Shown here: positions 40,365-50,370 of the stretch, piece after piece
Layout of the letters: each line of letters begins with the position of its first letter
Numbering within the stretch: position 1 is the first letter of the stretch
Assembly: GCF_020524325.1 (NCBI RefSeq)
Contig: NZ_JAIVKY010000001.1
Location: forward strand, 1 to 64,000
Reading direction: 5' to 3'
DNA: 64,000 bases
From: Sutcliffiella horikoshii
GTDB taxonomy: Bacteria; Bacillota; Bacilli; Bacillales; Bacillaceae_I
Position numbers and translations under genes: made by a program
Notes under the pieces: model-generated
Database searches by the model: none
Told to the model about the DNA's origin: nothing
The model's input: the letters and a program-made list of their open reading frames with translations, nothing else

Positions 40365-40946
40365 CTATCTGTTTTTTTCGATAAGTTCTTTTATGGAATC
40401 CATTACCACTAAAGTAGCCTCTTCTGCAGAGATTTTCTCCAAACGGTGTTGGGTGAAATCAATTGGCTTTCCATACACCACTTTTAGAGGCTGGAACTTT
40501 TTATAAGGTCCGATAATCGCACACGGAATTACCGTTGCTTCAGAACGGAGTGCAAAAAAACCTGCACCTGCCAAGCCCTTGCCTAACTCTCCTGTTTTAC
40601 TTCTAGTTCCCTCTGGGAAAAGGCCTAAAACATTCCCCTCTTTCAACACTTTCAAAGCTTTTCGCAATGCTTCCCGATCACTCATTCCTCTTTTTACTGG
40701 AAAAGCATGAAGCTTTGGCAGAATCGTTTTCAAAATTGGTACATGAAAGATTTCTTCCTTTGCCATAAAGTGTACAGTTCTAGGTGAAGTAATTCCGACT
40801 ACCGGAGGATCCAAATTATCTATATGGTTGGAGCATATTAGTACGGACCCTTCTTTAGGTATATTTTCACTGCCCACCACCTTAATCCGGTATAGTGGCT
40901 TAAGTACAACAGAAACGATAAACTTGGCAAATGAGTAAAATGTCAT
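40365..40946 (-). CDS. plsC: 1-acyl-sn-glycerol-3-phosphate acyltransferase
   Basis: 193 residues. The catalytic HxxxxD is in SNHIDNLDP near residue 37; VFPEGTRS-type FPEGTRSKTG near residue 115 binds the phosphate. It makes phosphatidic acid. It starts 2 bp after the cmk stop. Confidence 0.95.
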   Translation of the reverse strand: MTFYSFAKFIVSVVLKPLYRIKVVGSENIPKEGSVLICSNHIDNLDPPVVGITSPRTVHFMAKEEIFHVPILKTILPKLHAFPVKRGMSDREALRKALKVLKEGNVLGLFPEGTRSKTGELGKGLAGAGFFALRSEATVIPCAIIGPYKKFQPLKVVYGKPIDFTQHRLEKISAEEATLVVMDSIKELIEKNR

Positions 40947-40948
40947 GG

Positions 40949-41632
40949 TTACCTAGTCTCCTCATATTGATGAACCAAATCCATTATTTTTCCTACAACT
41001 TGTTGAATGTTCAAGGAAGTGGTATCAATTTCTTTAGCATCTTCTGCCTTTTGTAATGGGGCAATTTCGCGCTCGGAATCAAGCTTATCTCTTCTCGCTA
41101 TTTCTTCTTTCAATTTTTCAAGGTCTGATTCAAAACCCTTGGAAAGATTTTCAGCATGTCTTCTATCTGCTCTTTCGTCAACGGAAGCCAAAAGGAAGAC
41201 TTTAACTTCAGCATCAGGAAGTACATGCGTCCCGATATCTCTTCCGTCCATTACCACTCCGCCTCTTTTAGCTAGTATTCTTTGTCTTGCAACCATTTCT
41301 TCACGAACATGTTTATGCTTGGCAACAATGGATACATTATTTGTCACCTCATGTGTGCGGATTTGCTCTGTAACATCCTCATCGTTTATGAAAACATGTT
41401 GCGTCTGGTTGTTTGCAATGCGAAGGTCGATATCCATCTTTTCTACTAGTTGTTGTAAAGAAGCCTCATCTTCTAGGTTAACATCTTCTCTAATTGCTTG
41501 GAATGTTACCGCTCTGTACATGGCGCCTGTATCAATGTAAATATACCCTAATTTGTCTGCTACAATTTTTGCAACCGTACTTTTACCTGCTGCTGCAGGG
41601 CCATCAATTGCTATAGATAATTGTTGTTTCAT
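40949..41632 (-). CDS. cmk: Cytidylate kinase
   Basis: 227 residues. P-loop GPAAAGKST (about 10-18); [18 protein letters not shown] and [10 protein letters not shown] form the CMP site and lid. It phosphorylates CMP and dCMP. First of the cmk-plsC pair. Confidence 0.97.
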   Translation of the reverse strand: MKQQLSIAIDGPAAAGKSTVAKIVADKLGYIYIDTGAMYRAVTFQAIREDVNLEDEASLQQLVEKMDIDLRIANNQTQHVFINDEDVTEQIRTHEVTNNVSIVAKHKHVREEMVARQRILAKRGGVVMDGRDIGTHVLPDAEVKVFLLASVDERADRRHAENLSKGFESDLEKLKEEIARRDKLDSEREIAPLQKAEDAKEIDTTSLNIQQVVGKIMDLVHQYEETR

Positions 41633-41670
41633 AGTTCCTCCTGTATGTACCTTTTATCATTTTTCGCATG

Positions 41671-41690
41671 AAAAAAGCAGGTTTCCCTGC
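41671..41690 (-). terminator. Terminator between ypfB and cmk
   Basis: Minus strand: GCAGGGAAACCTGC followed by TTTTTT. Short but well formed. Confidence 0.7.
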
Positions 41691-41730
41691 ATGTTTTCTT
41701 AGACTTATTGCCTATTATATTTTATCATAC

Positions 41731-41913
41731 TCATCTACTTTGGTCGAATGTTTCTATATGTTCTATTATCTTCATGCCACCTACTCCCTCATACTGAATG
41801 ACCTTGCTTAAAAAAGGGGCCGTATCGGTATATAACAAGAGTCCTTGTGCGCAAATAAGACAAACTAATTGAATAACGATCAGTTTGATGATTATTCGTT
41901 CCACTCTTTTCAT
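41731..41913 (-). CDS. ypfB: Small membrane protein YpfB (DUF5359)
   Basis: 60 residues from the ATG at 41913 (AAGGTG upstream). One hydrophobic helix (about 8-27) then a short outer part ending with an amphipathic helix. Position between cmk and the PilZ gene fits YpfB of B. subtilis. Function unknown. Confidence 0.7.
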   Translation of the reverse strand: MKRVERIIIKLIVIQLVCLICAQGLLLYTDTAPFLSKVIQYEGVGGMKIIEHIETFDQSR

Positions 41914-41974
41914 ATTATTCACCTTCTATTACTAATCTCTCTACTACTATCAGTATGGATGAATATGGAATTAA

Positions 41975-42637
41975 TTATGCTAAAGAATGCGTTTTTCTTA
42001 ACAAGAGTTGCTGTTCAAAGCAGTACTTCATAATGATTTGCCGTTGAATTTCATTGATGGGATCAAATTGCAATGATGCTTTCCACCTATTCTTGACTTG
42101 CTCCTCCACTAACCTGATTATTTTACTTTTTAGTTTTAAATAGTGCGTCTCTCCATTGTTTAAATGAATGACAAATGTGGTTAAAATGTGACCCTTTTCA
42201 GGAAGACTAGCTTTATCAGGCAAAACAAGTGCAGCCCCCCCTGCACTAATATCGTGTGTGACTGTAATAAAGGGAGTAAAATGATGTGTCAGCGGATGAA
42301 CCGACACATCCATATTACTTTCGACCCTCACATACTGTCTTCTTTGAACTTTCAACACCTGGTTGTATCCAGGAAACGACAATTGTACCATTGGAATTGC
42401 CTGTTTCATTCTTCCAAGGACTTCGCTTTCAAATGTATATGCTACTCCTTCATCTGTCACATAGGTAATGAGTAATTGTGTACCGTTTAATATGTAGGTT
42501 GTTCTTCCATTCTCAATATGTGATGGGTAATCCACATAAAATTCTTTCTCTTTAACTTCCTGTACTTTACATCTATATTTTTCCACTTTATCATCGTTTA
42601 TCACTTGCAGCGTTAATATGACCCCTGGCTTTAACAA
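41975..42637 (-). CDS. motI: c-di-GMP receptor and flagellar brake (PilZ), MotI/YpfA
   Basis: 220 residues. An N-terminal YcgR-like domain (about 1-95) precedes a PilZ domain with RRQYVR near residue 105 and DISAGGA near residue 143, the two c-di-GMP binding motifs. In B. subtilis this protein disengages the flagellar motor by binding MotA. TTG start with GGGAGG upstream. Confidence 0.88.
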   Translation of the reverse strand: MLKPGVILTLQVINDDKVEKYRCKVQEVKEKEFYVDYPSHIENGRTTYILNGTQLLITYVTDEGVAYTFESEVLGRMKQAIPMVQLSFPGYNQVLKVQRRQYVRVESNMDVSVHPLTHHFTPFITVTHDISAGGAALVLPDKASLPEKGHILTTFVIHLNNGETHYLKLKSKIIRLVEEQVKNRWKASLQFDPINEIQRQIIMKYCFEQQLLLRKTHSLA

Positions 42638-42733
42638 AAAACTGCCTCCCTTAAAAAACCGTTCTCTCTATATACTTATTAAACCATTTAACGAAAAAAA
42701 GGAAAAGCCAATTTTGACTTTTCCTCCATATAA

Positions 42734-44074
42734 TTACAAATCATATAACAGTTCCGGATTTTTTAATTTTTCCACCTTTTCTTCCCGTCCATCGTTGGCA
42801 TTGATGAAGATCTGATAGGTGTCATTATCGATTGTCCCTAAAAACTCATAACACAGTACTTCTTCACCGAGATCATTGTTAATGATGGCAAGGGAATCTT
42901 CCATGATCATTACTTTATCATTAATCTTCTGGGTTGCTTCCTCAAATGAGATGCCCGGCTCCGGTATTTCTCTTAAATGGTGGGACATTAAATAGTCTTT
43001 TGCAGAAAAGCCTACGATCTCACCGGTCTCAAGGCTTACTTTCATTTTGATGGAATCTGGATATATCCTTACCCCATCCACATTTGACACAAATGTGAAG
43101 ATACCAAGTTTGTTGTATTCTACGCTCTCATATAAATCCAACGTGTCAAATTTATTCTGTTTCAAAAAGTTTCTAGCTTTCTCTGTTGCTTCGTTTAAGC
43201 TGATGTTTTTCTTTTTTGATTCTTTATTTTGGACCAAGTATATTGGTATACCGCCCTTTTTGGCAATATCCATGTAAGTGTCCTGTTGATTTTTATCAAC
43301 AATTTTCAAGCTGTAGAAACCAAACTTTGAGCCTTCGCCATTTTCAGTAATGCTTATTTTTTCGTTTCCTTCAAGTTCTAAGTATTTATCAGCAATCTTT
43401 TTTGCTTCTTTTTCTGTAATTGTTTTTCCAGATAACTGACTGAAATTCTTATCTTTTTGATTCATAGAGGTAAACGTCGGGCCGAAGTCTGCTTCATCAT
43501 AACCTTCCACGTTCTTCTCAACCGTTTTAAAACCATCAATGATCGTATTATCCTGCGGCTGGTCTTTAGCAGAAAGTGCAAGTTCTACATCCATCCACCG
43601 CAAATTATTGCTCATAACCATACTTTGAACTCTTCTCAACTCTTGTTTAATTTCATCTGACTTTTGGTAGAGGGCTTGAAGAGTACTATATTCTTCATCT
43701 GTTAGAGGATTTTTGTCCAAATCCCTAATTGCCACTTGATACGTATAGTCCCCTGTATTCGTCAAGAACTCTTCCGTTTTGTTAAAAGGCAGAAGTGTCA
43801 ATGGCAACTGACCTACATCGTTCTGTGCTTCAGATGTGATTCTCCATACCTCCGCAAAGGATGGGGAAAGTTGCTCTCTTGAACTCATAGCCAATGTCGT
43901 TCCGATTTTGTCATGTAACAAATCTACATGATAGACAAGGTCATGAAAAGCACGCTGATAATTGTTTTCCGCATTAATGAGGACTGCGTTTTTATCTTGA
44001 TGCTCTTGATAACCCCAATAGCCTGTTCCTGCTACTGCAATTGCTAAAACAGCGATGATAACAAGTCTCAACAT
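42734..44074 (-). CDS. ypeB: Germination protein YpeB
   Basis: 446 residues. An N-terminal membrane anchor (about 2-20), a helical region, and two or three PepSY-like domains in the C-terminal half (EKEAKKIADKYLELEG and EATEKARNFLKQNKFD). It protects and localises SleB in the spore. It follows sleB by 18 bp. Confidence 0.95.
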   Translation of the reverse strand: MLRLVIIAVLAIAVAGTGYWGYQEHQDKNAVLINAENNYQRAFHDLVYHVDLLHDKIGTTLAMSSREQLSPSFAEVWRITSEAQNDVGQLPLTLLPFNKTEEFLTNTGDYTYQVAIRDLDKNPLTDEEYSTLQALYQKSDEIKQELRRVQSMVMSNNLRWMDVELALSAKDQPQDNTIIDGFKTVEKNVEGYDEADFGPTFTSMNQKDKNFSQLSGKTITEKEAKKIADKYLELEGNEKISITENGEGSKFGFYSLKIVDKNQQDTYMDIAKKGGIPIYLVQNKESKKKNISLNEATEKARNFLKQNKFDTLDLYESVEYNKLGIFTFVSNVDGVRIYPDSIKMKVSLETGEIVGFSAKDYLMSHHLREIPEPGISFEEATQKINDKVMIMEDSLAIINNDLGEEVLCYEFLGTIDNDTYQIFINANDGREEKVEKLKNPELLYDL

Positions 44075-44092
44075 AATTCTTCACCCTCTTCT

Positions 44093-45130
44093 TTAGTCAC
44101 AGAAAATGTGCTTTCCTATTCGCTTAATTTGCGGACGTCCCCAAATCCAACCACTTGTTGCCGTATTTGGATTAAAATAATACGTTGCTCCTTCTGATGG
44201 ATCCATTCCGTTGATCGCATCAATGACCGCTCTTTTTGCTGTTTCATTTGGAGTTAGCCAAATTTGACCGTCAGCAACTGCTGTGAACGCAAGTGGTTCA
44301 AAGATTACCCCGGATACTGTATTTGGAAAGGTCGGTGAGTTGATACGATTTAAGATTACGGCAGCTACCGCTATCTGACCTTCATACGGTTCTCCACGCG
44401 CTTCTCCATAAACGGCATTTGCCATCAATTGGATATCATTTTCCGAAAACCCACCAGGCATATTGGTTGCACTCTGAGCTTCTCCTTCATCTTCTGCTGG
44501 TTGATCTTCAGGAGCTGCCTGTTCTTCAGGAGCCGGGGCAGGTTGTTCCTGTACCGGCGCTGGCTGCTGCTCCGGGGCAGGTTGTTCTTGTTGTTGTCCT
44601 GGAGCAGGTTGTTGTTGACTTGGTGCAGGCTTCGCTTGATCCTTTTGCGGTGCAGGAGTTTGCTTTTGATATTGCGTTTTTTGCTTAGCCCACTGATTTG
44701 TTGCTCCTTGCTTTGCCTTTTCAACCGTCGCTGGCGATGGTTCTACCTGATACTTCAGTTCCATACCACCATAATGCGTAAATTTCTTACCAGAATTGAT
44801 TTGTTGGTGGACCCATTCTTTATTGAATTTCGTAGCCTTATGAAGCATTTCTTTCGTTTTTGGCCCAACTAATCCATCCACATGATCTAGGCCAAATTCC
44901 TGCTGAAAATTTTTCACAGCCCAGTATGTGCTCCATCCATATACTCCATCAATTCTTGCATGGTAATAACCGTTATATTGGAGGCGGGCTTGCAATTCGA
45001 CAACATCATTCCCTGTTGCACCTTTTTGAATGATTTGTTCAGAAAAGGCACTGACTGAGTTTTGATTTATCGAAAATAACATACATGCGCTTAAAAGAAA
45101 CATACATGAAATTATTAGTAACCGTTTCAC
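44093..45130 (-). CDS. sleB: Spore cortex-lytic enzyme SleB
   Basis: 345 residues from a GTG with AAAGGAGG upstream. Signal peptide (about 1-28), peptidoglycan-binding domain (about 35-95), a long Pro/Gln/Glu-rich linker (about 145-218), and a C-terminal hydrolase domain with the catalytic Glu in VYGEARGEPYEGQ. It is a lytic transglycosylase that opens the cortex during germination. The linker is longer and more repetitive than I recall for B. subtilis SleB (about 305 residues). Confidence 0.95.
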   Translation of the reverse strand: MKRLLIISCMFLLSACMLFSINQNSVSAFSEQIIQKGATGNDVVELQARLQYNGYYHARIDGVYGWSTYWAVKNFQQEFGLDHVDGLVGPKTKEMLHKATKFNKEWVHQQINSGKKFTHYGGMELKYQVEPSPATVEKAKQGATNQWAKQKTQYQKQTPAPQKDQAKPAPSQQQPAPGQQQEQPAPEQQPAPVQEQPAPAPEEQAAPEDQPAEDEGEAQSATNMPGGFSENDIQLMANAVYGEARGEPYEGQIAVAAVILNRINSPTFPNTVSGVIFEPLAFTAVADGQIWLTPNETAKRAVIDAINGMDPSEGATYYFNPNTATSGWIWGRPQIKRIGKHIFCD

Positions 45131-45252
45131 CTTACATTTCCTCCTTTGTCTTCTTTAAACAATTGTTACAATGTATTTTCTGTAGATATTGGTATTTTAT
45201 ACAGATACATTTGGAGAAAAGAGGTATTCCATAATATGGATTACTCCCACCT

Positions 45253-45302
45253 AAAAAAATAGCCCACACAAACGTTTTTGTACTTAACGTTTATGCGGGC
45301 TA
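45253..45302 (-). terminator. Terminator of prsW
   Basis: Minus strand: TAGCCCGCATAAACGTT paired with AACGTTTGTGTGGGCTA (one mismatch), then TTTTTTT. The left arm includes the prsW stop codon. Confidence 0.88.
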
Positions 45303-45950
45303 AATTTCTACTGTATTTGCAAGCTTTACTTTTCTTAAACCAAGCCACCATAAAAAAATCATAAATGGAACCATATATAATCCCCAATATTTCTGAGAGA
45401 GGATAATCATGTCATACATTCCGTGTAAGAAGATTGGAATAGACAAAGACATTGTAAGGCATATCCGCTTATGCTTTGTGTTCGTGTTAAATTTCCCTTT
45501 TCCAAGATAATAGCCCATTATTACGCCAAATAAGGCATGACTGGAGACAGGGAGAATGGCTCTGCCCAAGGCGAGTTCCACTCCATTTGCAATCAAGAAG
45601 AGAATATTCTCAGCTGTAGCGAAGCCTAAAGACACGGCTACACCATAAACGATTCCGTCATAATGCTCATCAAAATGGAGATTCTGATAGACAAGATAAA
45701 CGAGGATAAACCACTTAAAGAATTCTTCAAGAAGACCGGACATAAGAAAAGCTTTTACTATATGGGAGGTGACTCCAAGCTCAAGTTCAATTACGTATTG
45801 CATGAACATGAGCGGAAACACAAGCAGTGCACCAAACATAAATATTTTAAATACATAAGTGATGGGTTCTTTTTCAAAAGTATCCTTTAAATAAAAATAA
45901 GACAACAATGCTAAGCCTGGAGCAATCCCGGCGGACACAACTGCCAGCAT
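45300..45950 (-). CDS. prsW: Intramembrane protease PrsW
   Basis: 216 residues from the ATG at 45950 with GAGG upstream. About eight hydrophobic segments; the catalytic motifs are EEFFKW near residue 75, ATAENILF near residue 108, SHALFG near residue 137 and HGMYD near residue 174. In B. subtilis it makes the first cut in the anti-sigma factor RsiW. No sigW-rsiW pair lies in the window. Confidence 0.92.
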   Translation of the reverse strand: MLAVVSAGIAPGLALLSYFYLKDTFEKEPITYVFKIFMFGALLVFPLMFMQYVIELELGVTSHIVKAFLMSGLLEEFFKWFILVYLVYQNLHFDEHYDGIVYGVAVSLGFATAENILFLIANGVELALGRAILPVSSHALFGVIMGYYLGKGKFNTNTKHKRICLTMSLSIPIFLHGMYDMIILSQKYWGLYMVPFMIFLWWLGLRKVKLANTVEI

Positions 45951-46083
45951 AAATAAGCCTCGTTTCAATCTGTTTTTTTTTATCGTATCATGTTATCGTA
46001 ATTAATGAAATAAGATGTCTAAACTTTTGGAAATTGTTTGTAAAACATAAAATCACAAAGAAATAATGAGGTGACATACAACA

Positions 46084-47058
46084 ATGAAAAAGAAAATCAT
46101 GATTATTCACACTGGGGGTACCATCTCCATGTCAGAGGATGAACAAACAGGAGCAGTGTCGCCTGGCGAACGAAACCCATTGACCACCGTTCCCTTGATT
46201 GTCGACAACAATATTGACATAGAAAGTCATGAACTGTTCAACTTGCCTTCTCCACACATCACATCCAAACATATGCTAATGCTTTCCAAATTTATAGATC
46301 AGCAAGTAATGGAGAGTGGAATCGAAGGTTTTGTTGTGACACATGGAACTGACACATTAGAAGAGACGGCCTTTTTCCTTGATTTAACGGTTCAAACACG
46401 GGTACCTATCGTGCTCACAGGAGCAATGCGTTCAAGCAACGAGATCGGCTCTGACGGGCCATATAATCTACTTTCCTCTGTAAAGGTTGCGGCGAGCGAA
46501 GAAGCCACAAATAAAGGGGTACTCGTTGTGTTGAATGATGAAGTACATACCGCCAAGAACGTAACAAAGACCCATACATCCAATATCGCAACATTTCAAA
46601 GCCCTCAATATGGACCAATTGGGATTGTGACAAAACGAGGTGCGTTTTTTCATCACTCGCCTGTTTCTGAAGACAAATATCAAGTGGATTCCATTACGAA
46701 AAATGTCATGCTTTTGAAAGCTTATGCGGGAATGGATTCAAGTATTTTTCACGCTTTAAAAGATATGCAAATTGACGGTGTCATATTAGAAGCTCTCGGA
46801 CAAGGTAATATTCCTCCAACAGCTGTGGAAGGCATTAAGTCTTTAAGGGAAGCAAACATCCCCGTTGTGATGGTATCTCGTTGCTTTAACGGGATAGTCC
46901 AAGATATTTATGGCTATGAAGGGGGCGGGCGCCGTTTAAAAGAGCTTGGCGTTATATTCTCTAATGGTCTTAACGGACAAAAAGCCCGCATAAAATTAAT
47001 GGTTGCATTAGAAAGTACCAATAACCCTGATAAACTGCAGGAATTGTTTTTAAGATAA
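46084..47058 (+). CDS. ansA: L-asparaginase, type I
   Basis: 324 residues. The two catalytic triads are in HTGGTISM (about 9-16) and THGTDTLEE (about 85-93). No signal peptide, so cytoplasmic. It stands alone on the plus strand between prsW and ypdA. Two hairpins follow: GGGCGT/ACGCCC at 47128-47143 and TTTGGGGCT/AGCCCCAAA at 47176-47198. Confidence 0.92.
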   Translation: MKKKIMIIHTGGTISMSEDEQTGAVSPGERNPLTTVPLIVDNNIDIESHELFNLPSPHITSKHMLMLSKFIDQQVMESGIEGFVVTHGTDTLEETAFFLDLTVQTRVPIVLTGAMRSSNEIGSDGPYNLLSSVKVAASEEATNKGVLVVLNDEVHTAKNVTKTHTSNIATFQSPQYGPIGIVTKRGAFFHHSPVSEDKYQVDSITKNVMLLKAYAGMDSSIFHALKDMQIDGVILEALGQGNIPPTAVEGIKSLREANIPVVMVSRCFNGIVQDIYGYEGGGRRLKELGVIFSNGLNGQKARIKLMVALESTNNPDKLQELFLR

Positions 47059-47175
47059 AAACAAATTTGTATTAGAGTAGCTAATTAATGCGCTCAACTA
47101 CCGTTTTAGCGTTTTGTGAGGTCTTTCGGGCGTTGAGACGCCCTCTCTGTTTTCGAAAACAATTCTTGATTGCAA

Positions 47176-47198
47176 TTTGGGGCTTAGATAGCCCCAAA
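47176..47198. terminator. Probable bidirectional hairpin between ansA and ypdA
   Basis: A perfect 9-bp stem with a 5-nt loop between two convergent genes. It lacks a clear U-run on either side, so a terminator role is likely but not certain. Confidence 0.5.
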
Positions 47199-47217
47199 TC
47201 ACGATTTCTACCTTAAA

Positions 47218-48186
47218 CTACTCTCTACCCCTAATACATTCTGCGATCATGCCGCCGTGAAAGCGACCGTTTTCAATAAAAATCTCGTTTGCATTATTAC
47301 CTGCTGCAATAACACCAGCAATGAAAATTCCAGAAACGTTTGTCTCCATCGTTTCTTCGTTAAAAGTTGGACGTCCTGTTTCCCCATCTATTCCGACACC
47401 CATCTTCGTTAAAAAGGAATGATCTGGATGATAACCAATCATGGCAAACACGTGATCATTATAGATCGTTTGCTCTTCGCCTTCTTTATTAACAAATGAA
47501 ATCTCTTTCTCTGTAATGCTTGTCACATTAGATTCAAACTCCATACGAATGGTGCCATTACGTACTAATGCGTCAAATTCCGGAAGGATCCAAGGTTTCA
47601 CACTCGGTGAATATGTTTCTCCCCGATAGATAACCGTTACATGTGCATCTGCTTTTACTAATTCCAAAGCTGCATCGACACTGGAGTTCTTCCCCCCAAG
47701 AACAGCCACATGTTTATCAAAATAAGGATGACCTTCCTTGAAATAATGCGATACTTTGTCTAAGTCAGCACCAGGCACATCCAGTTTATTGTGGTTATCA
47801 TAATAGCCCGTGGCAATGACGACATATTTTGTGGAATAGGTTTGTTTGGAAGTATGTACGATGAATGAACCGTCCTCAACTTTTTCCACATGCTCTACTA
47901 ATTCAAAGGCGTTTATTTCAATTTTCTTTCTTTTCACTACTTCGCGATAGTAGGTAAGGGCTTGGATTCTAACGGGTTTTCTATTTTCCGTAATAAAAGG
48001 AACTTCGCCTATCTCCAGCTTTTCGCTAGAGCTGAAGAATGTTTGGTGCGTAGGGTAATTGTAGATGGCATTTACAATGTTTCCTTTTTCTATGACAAGC
48101 GGGGATAGTCCTGCATCCTTTAGTGCAATGGCTGCTGCCAAGCCGCATGGACCACCGCCGACAATGATGGCATCTCTGTTTATCAC
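47218..48186 (-). CDS. ypdA: Bacillithiol disulfide reductase YpdA
   Basis: 322 residues. FAD site IIVGGGPCGLAAA (about 8-20) and NADPH site VAVLGGKNSSVDAA near residue 160. The Cys near residue 14 is conserved in YpdA and needed for bacillithiol disulfide reduction. GTG start with GGAG upstream. Near gudB as in B. subtilis. Confidence 0.9.
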   Translation of the reverse strand: MINRDAIIVGGGPCGLAAAIALKDAGLSPLVIEKGNIVNAIYNYPTHQTFFSSSEKLEIGEVPFITENRKPVRIQALTYYREVVKRKKIEINAFELVEHVEKVEDGSFIVHTSKQTYSTKYVVIATGYYDNHNKLDVPGADLDKVSHYFKEGHPYFDKHVAVLGGKNSSVDAALELVKADAHVTVIYRGETYSPSVKPWILPEFDALVRNGTIRMEFESNVTSITEKEISFVNKEGEEQTIYNDHVFAMIGYHPDHSFLTKMGVGIDGETGRPTFNEETMETNVSGIFIAGVIAAGNNANEIFIENGRFHGGMIAECIRGRE

Positions 48187-48248
48187 CGTTGTTCAACTCC
48201 GTATTCAGTATTTGAGTATTATTAAAATCTAAGAATTTTCTCCTAAAG

Positions 48249-48277
48249 AAAAACCCCCATCACTATATGATAGGGGA
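48249..48277 (-). terminator. Terminator of gudB
   Basis: Minus strand: CCCCTATCA, 5-nt loop, TGATGGGGG, then TTTTTC. Confidence 0.85.
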
Positions 48278-48298
48278 TTGTGAAAGCTTAAGCAAATA

Positions 48299-49579
48299 TT
48301 AAATCCAGCCTCTAAAGCGGGATGCTTCGGCCATTTTACGTGCACCGACCATGTAAGCTGATAATCGCATGTCTACACGACGGCTTTGTGATGTTTCGTA
48401 CACATTGTTGAACGATTTCACCATTACTTTTTCAAGCTTTTCTTCTACTTCTTCTTCTGTCCAGTAGTAACCCTGGTTGTTTTGTACCCACTCAAAGTAG
48501 GATACCGTCACTCCACCCGCACTTGCAAGCACATCAGGAACAAGTAGGATGCCACGGTCCGTTAGAATTTGGGTTCCTTCAATCGTAGTAGGACCATTTG
48601 CTGCTTCTACCACAATTTTAGCACGGATATTATGGGCATTTTCTTCTGTAATTTGGTTTTCAATAGCTGCCGGAACCAAAATATCACATTCAAGCTCAAG
48701 CAACTCTTTGTTGGTAATCGTGTTGTTGAAAAGTTTAGTCACCGTTCCGAAGCTGTCACGACGATCTAACAAATAGTCGATGTCCAAACCGTTTGGATCA
48801 TACAGTCCGCCGTACGCATCAGAAATACCTACAACCTTTGCACCTGCATCATGCATGAACTTGGAAAGGTAACTACCCGCATTACCGAATCCTTGTACAA
48901 CTACGCGAGCTCCTTCAATGTTAATTCCTTTTTTCTTCGCTGCTTCACGGATACAGATAGTAACTCCTTTAGCTGTTGCTGATTCACGGCCGTGTGAACC
49001 ACCTAATACTAGAGGTTTACCTGTAATAAATCCAGGAGAGTTGAATTCATCGATTCTGCTATATTCATCCATCATCCACGCCATAATTTGAGAGTTGGTG
49101 AAGACGTCTGGAGCAGGAATATCTTTTGTCGGTCCTACAATTTGGCTGATTGCACGAACATAGCCACGGCTAAGTCTTTCAAGTTCTCTAAATGACATTT
49201 CACGAGGATCGCAGACAATTCCGCCTTTACCTCCACCGTATGGAAGATCCACTATTCCACATTTCAAGCTCATCCAGATGGATAGTGCTTTAACTTCTTT
49301 CTCAGAGACATTCGGATGGAAACGAATTCCACCTTTAGTTGGTCCAACTGCATCATTATGTTGTGCGCGATATCCAGTAAAGATTTTTACAGATCCGTCA
49401 TCCATACGGACAGGGATTTTCACCGTAAGCATGCGCATAGGTTCTTTTAGTAATTCATAAACTTCTTCCGGATAGCCTAGCCTTTCTAATGCTTTATGTA
49501 TAACAACTTGTGTCGATTTTAATACATCTAACTTGTCTTCGTTAGAACTTTTTTTATCATTGCTTTTCTCGGCTACCAT
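48299..49579 (-). CDS. gudB: NAD-dependent glutamate dehydrogenase
   Basis: 426 residues. Active-site Lys in GGGKGGIVCDP near residue 118, substrate site RAQHNDAVGPTKGG, and cofactor motif QGFGNAGSY near residue 228. Synteny with ypdA and mecB favours gudB over rocG. The segment SEKEVKALSIW has no three-residue duplication, so the form is that of an active enzyme, unlike the cryptic allele of B. subtilis 168. AGGAGG upstream of the ATG. Confidence 0.95.
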   Translation of the reverse strand: MVAEKSNDKKSSNEDKLDVLKSTQVVIHKALERLGYPEEVYELLKEPMRMLTVKIPVRMDDGSVKIFTGYRAQHNDAVGPTKGGIRFHPNVSEKEVKALSIWMSLKCGIVDLPYGGGKGGIVCDPREMSFRELERLSRGYVRAISQIVGPTKDIPAPDVFTNSQIMAWMMDEYSRIDEFNSPGFITGKPLVLGGSHGRESATAKGVTICIREAAKKKGINIEGARVVVQGFGNAGSYLSKFMHDAGAKVVGISDAYGGLYDPNGLDIDYLLDRRDSFGTVTKLFNNTITNKELLELECDILVPAAIENQITEENAHNIRAKIVVEAANGPTTIEGTQILTDRGILLVPDVLASAGGVTVSYFEWVQNNQGYYWTEEEVEEKLEKVMVKSFNNVYETSQSRRVDMRLSAYMVGARKMAEASRFRGWI

Positions 49580-49638
49580 AAGTAAACCTCCTAGATTGTC
49601 TCACATAATAAGATTGAAAAAGTCCATCTTCATGACAT

Positions 49639-49666
49639 AGTATACACCTTACTTCAACTTATGCAA
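49639..49666 (-). promoter_or_regulatory. Candidate promoter of gudB
   Basis: TTGCAT (49661-49666) and TATACT (49639-49644) on the minus strand, 16 bp apart, about 60 bp before the start codon. Confidence 0.5.
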
Positions 49667-49738
49667 AGATAGAAAATAAACTTTTATTAAAAAAATGTAA
49701 CCGATTACAAAACGTAAGAAATATCAGAAAATACTAAC

Positions 49739-49774
49739 AGCCTACACTACAAAAAGATCTATGTAGAATAGGCT
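49739..49774 (-). terminator. Weak terminator-like hairpin after mecB
   Basis: AGCCTATTCTACA/TGTAGTGTAGGCT with mismatches and no U-run. Confidence 0.4.
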
Positions 49775-49779
49775 GCTTT

Positions 49780-50370
49780 CTAATTAAAATACGAATTTAT
49801 TTGCTTCAAAGCGGAATGCTTCATTATCAACTTACCGTATTCTTCAATTCGGTGTATCGTCATGGTCGATGGTGTACCGTATTCAGACAGTAGTGCAATT
49901 AAGGTATCAATGTCCATGTCTGCATCCACATCTTCTTCCATCAGAAGTAGATAGAACATATGATCATGCGAATAGATGGTACCGCCATTTATATTGAGGC
50001 TTTGAAGCCTTTTGGCTAAGTCGATTAAGTGGTCAAAAGATTGAAACACATAAAACAGTTCTTGGCATTCATCTACTGTTACTTGCATCTCTATATAATC
50101 ATCATTGAACTCTTCCTCTACTTCCTCGTGTTCCGTTGATGTTACAATTACCACCATTCCCTGAGCTTGGAGAGCATAAACTTCCACATTCAATGATCCG
50201 CTCACTTCAAAACCCAGTTCCGCACTAGCTTCATCAATCATGTCTCGAAACAGCTGATGAACCTTTTGCGAATCTTTCCATAAATCCTCTTTTGTTAACC
50301 CGCGGTCTTCCAAGTCATCAAATGTGAGGAATATCTTTATCTTATTGTAGTTTAAACGTTCCAGCCGCAT
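49780..50370 (-). CDS. mecB: Adaptor protein MecB (YpbH)
   Basis: 196 residues. MRLERLNYNKIKIFLTFDDL with GLTKEDLW at the N-terminus and IEEYGKLIM near the C-terminus are MecA/YpbH family signatures. N- and C-terminal domains flank an acidic centre. It delivers substrates to ClpC. Its position beside gudB separates it from mecA. Confidence 0.92.
   Translation of the reverse strand: MRLERLNYNKIKIFLTFDDLEDRGLTKEDLWKDSQKVHQLFRDMIDEASAELGFEVSGSLNVEVYALQAQGMVVIVTSTEHEEVEEEFNDDYIEMQVTVDECQELFYVFQSFDHLIDLAKRLQSLNINGGTIYSHDHMFYLLLMEEDVDADMDIDTLIALLSEYGTPSTMTIHRIEEYGKLIMKHSALKQINSYFN

Noticed and set aside
44419-44872. Plus-strand frames rich in Leu, Arg and Val opposite sleB
   Set aside because: They are antisense shadows of the Pro/Gln/Glu-rich linker of SleB.
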